DNA of 64,000 bases from Opitutia bacterium (lineage in GTDB: Bacteria; Verrucomicrobiota; Verrucomicrobiia; Opitutales; Coraliomargaritaceae). This document shows, piece by piece, positions 63,435 to 64,000 of the stretch. Numbering within the stretch: the first letter of the stretch is position 1; each line of letters begins with the position of its first letter. The stretch covers positions 1 to 64,000 of the forward strand of contig JAQXBA010000131.1 in assembly GCA_029252625.1 (NCBI GenBank). The letters run 5' to 3'. The position numbers and the translations under genes are program-made. The notes below the pieces were generated by a model. That model ran no database searches and had not been told where the DNA came from. It saw only the letters and a list, made by a program, of their open reading frames with translations.

Positions 63435-64000
63435 ATGCTATCTCCTGCTAAAAATCGAAAAATGAACCCGCTGTTGGTGAAGGTCATCTTCATCAGTGTA
63501 GCCTTCCATCTGCTTGCCGGGCTGATTCTCGGTAGTTATATTGTGGTCAAAGCGGTCCTCCCCTCCGAGGCGCAATTCGAAGAACCACCCGTCGTGGAGC
63601 AAGAAGAGCCGCCGCCACCGGTAAAGGTCCAGATCAAACCGCAGCAACCCAAGCAGCAACAGGCGCAACGCTTATCAATGCGACCGGTGGCCAACATCGC
63701 GGTGGCCAATGTGGACATCAATTTACCCGACATGGACCAGAGCTTCACCGTCAGCTCAGGCTTAGGTGGCATGGGCGGCGGTAGCCTGCTTGGCGGCACT
63801 CGTGGTAATATTGGCATGGGCTTGTCTGATGTCAGCGTCTTTGGCCTGAAAACTCGTGCCGAACGCATCCTCTTCGTCATCGATGCGAATCGCCAAATGG
63901 TCACCGACAAAAAGGGCGGCCTCAATAGCTATAAAATCATTAAGGACGAAATCACCGACATGGTCGGCAACCTCTCAGCAGGCACCCTGTTTAACGTCAT
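63435..64000 (+). CDS. TonB-like/VWA-like inner-membrane protein (partial)
   Basis: The frame from ATG 63435 is open to the window edge (188 residues). One helix (about 14-40, LLVKVIFISVAFHLLAGLIL) is followed by a Pro/Glu-rich stretch (EEPPVVEQEEPPPPVKVQIKP), as in TonB. Then come a Gly-rich linker and, from about residue 142, 'ERILFVIDANRQMVTDKKGG', which looks like the start of a von Willebrand factor A domain with an altered metal site. It probably transmits energy from the ExbB/ExbD motor to the TPR proteins; this is inference. Confidence 0.75.
   Translation, partial: MLSPAKNRKMNPLLVKVIFISVAFHLLAGLILGSYIVVKAVLPSEAQFEEPPVVEQEEPPPPVKVQIKPQQPKQQQAQRLSMRPVANIAVANVDINLPDMDQSFTVSSGLGGMGGGSLLGGTRGNIGMGLSDVSVFGLKTRAERILFVIDANRQMVTDKKGGLNSYKIIKDEITDMVGNLSAGTLFNV

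Overview
The window looks like chromosomal DNA of a marine, polysaccharide-degrading Verrucomicrobium of the Opitutae/Puniceicoccales type (Coraliomargarita- or Lentimonas-like). This is inferred from the sulfatase, GH2, GH43 and esterase genes, from C-terminal PEP-CTERM sorting signals (VPEPAS or IPEVSS, a hydrophobic stretch, then RRRR or RHRR), from the 'DxDxDGxxNxxE' C-terminal modules of secreted proteins, and from the absence of any SusC/SusD pair. No rRNA or phylogenetic marker was compared, so the genus is a guess.

Bases 1-35,700 are an accessory glycan-degradation locus. Reading leftward on the minus strand, the transcription units are: GH43 plus sulfatase (246-2924); a PEP-CTERM protein plus two metallophosphoesterases (3144-8058); two tandem esterase/NPCBM paralogs (10119-15113); a 1,300-residue secreted protein of unrecognised family (15280-19260); a second PEP-CTERM protein (19474-20208); two GH2 enzymes (20419-25985); and a 1,237-residue double esterase (26592-30305). 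A RelBE-like and a HigBA-like toxin-antitoxin module and a REP-like element lie between 8,400 and 10,030. At 30762-33874 on the plus strand sit a sensor kinase with a discoidin-like outer domain and a NarL-type response regulator. A tandem two-domain hydrolase follows at 33910-35682.

The most striking signal is regulatory. Six copies of TACGTA-AA-TACGTA (two with one changed base), plus one wider-spaced variant, lie at a fixed position against a recognisable minus-strand promoter: operator, 2 bases, a -35 box TTGCRG/TTGCGC, exactly 17 bases, and a TAnnnT -10 box. Six of the seven sit in front of the degradative units. The seventh, beside the kinase gene, has no protein gene behind it and runs straight into a duplicated double-hairpin terminator, so it would make an RNA of about 75 nt. 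My working model is that the kinase/regulator pair controls these promoters. The locus also carries duplicated promoter/leader/signal-peptide segments, which suggests that expression cassettes are copied between its genes.

Bases 36,000-64,000 are ordinary core genome: tRNA-Gly, a cold-shock protein, uvrB, a DCC-family protein, a putative Na+/H+ antiporter, rlmH, an EEP-family nuclease, cardiolipin synthase, oligopeptide ABC transporter oppABC (without ATPases), a nucleotide-sugar dehydratase/aminotransferase pair, recN, an ABC-F ATPase, and a TPR-TPR-ExbB-ExbD-ExbD-TonB/VWA-like operon cut off by the right edge.
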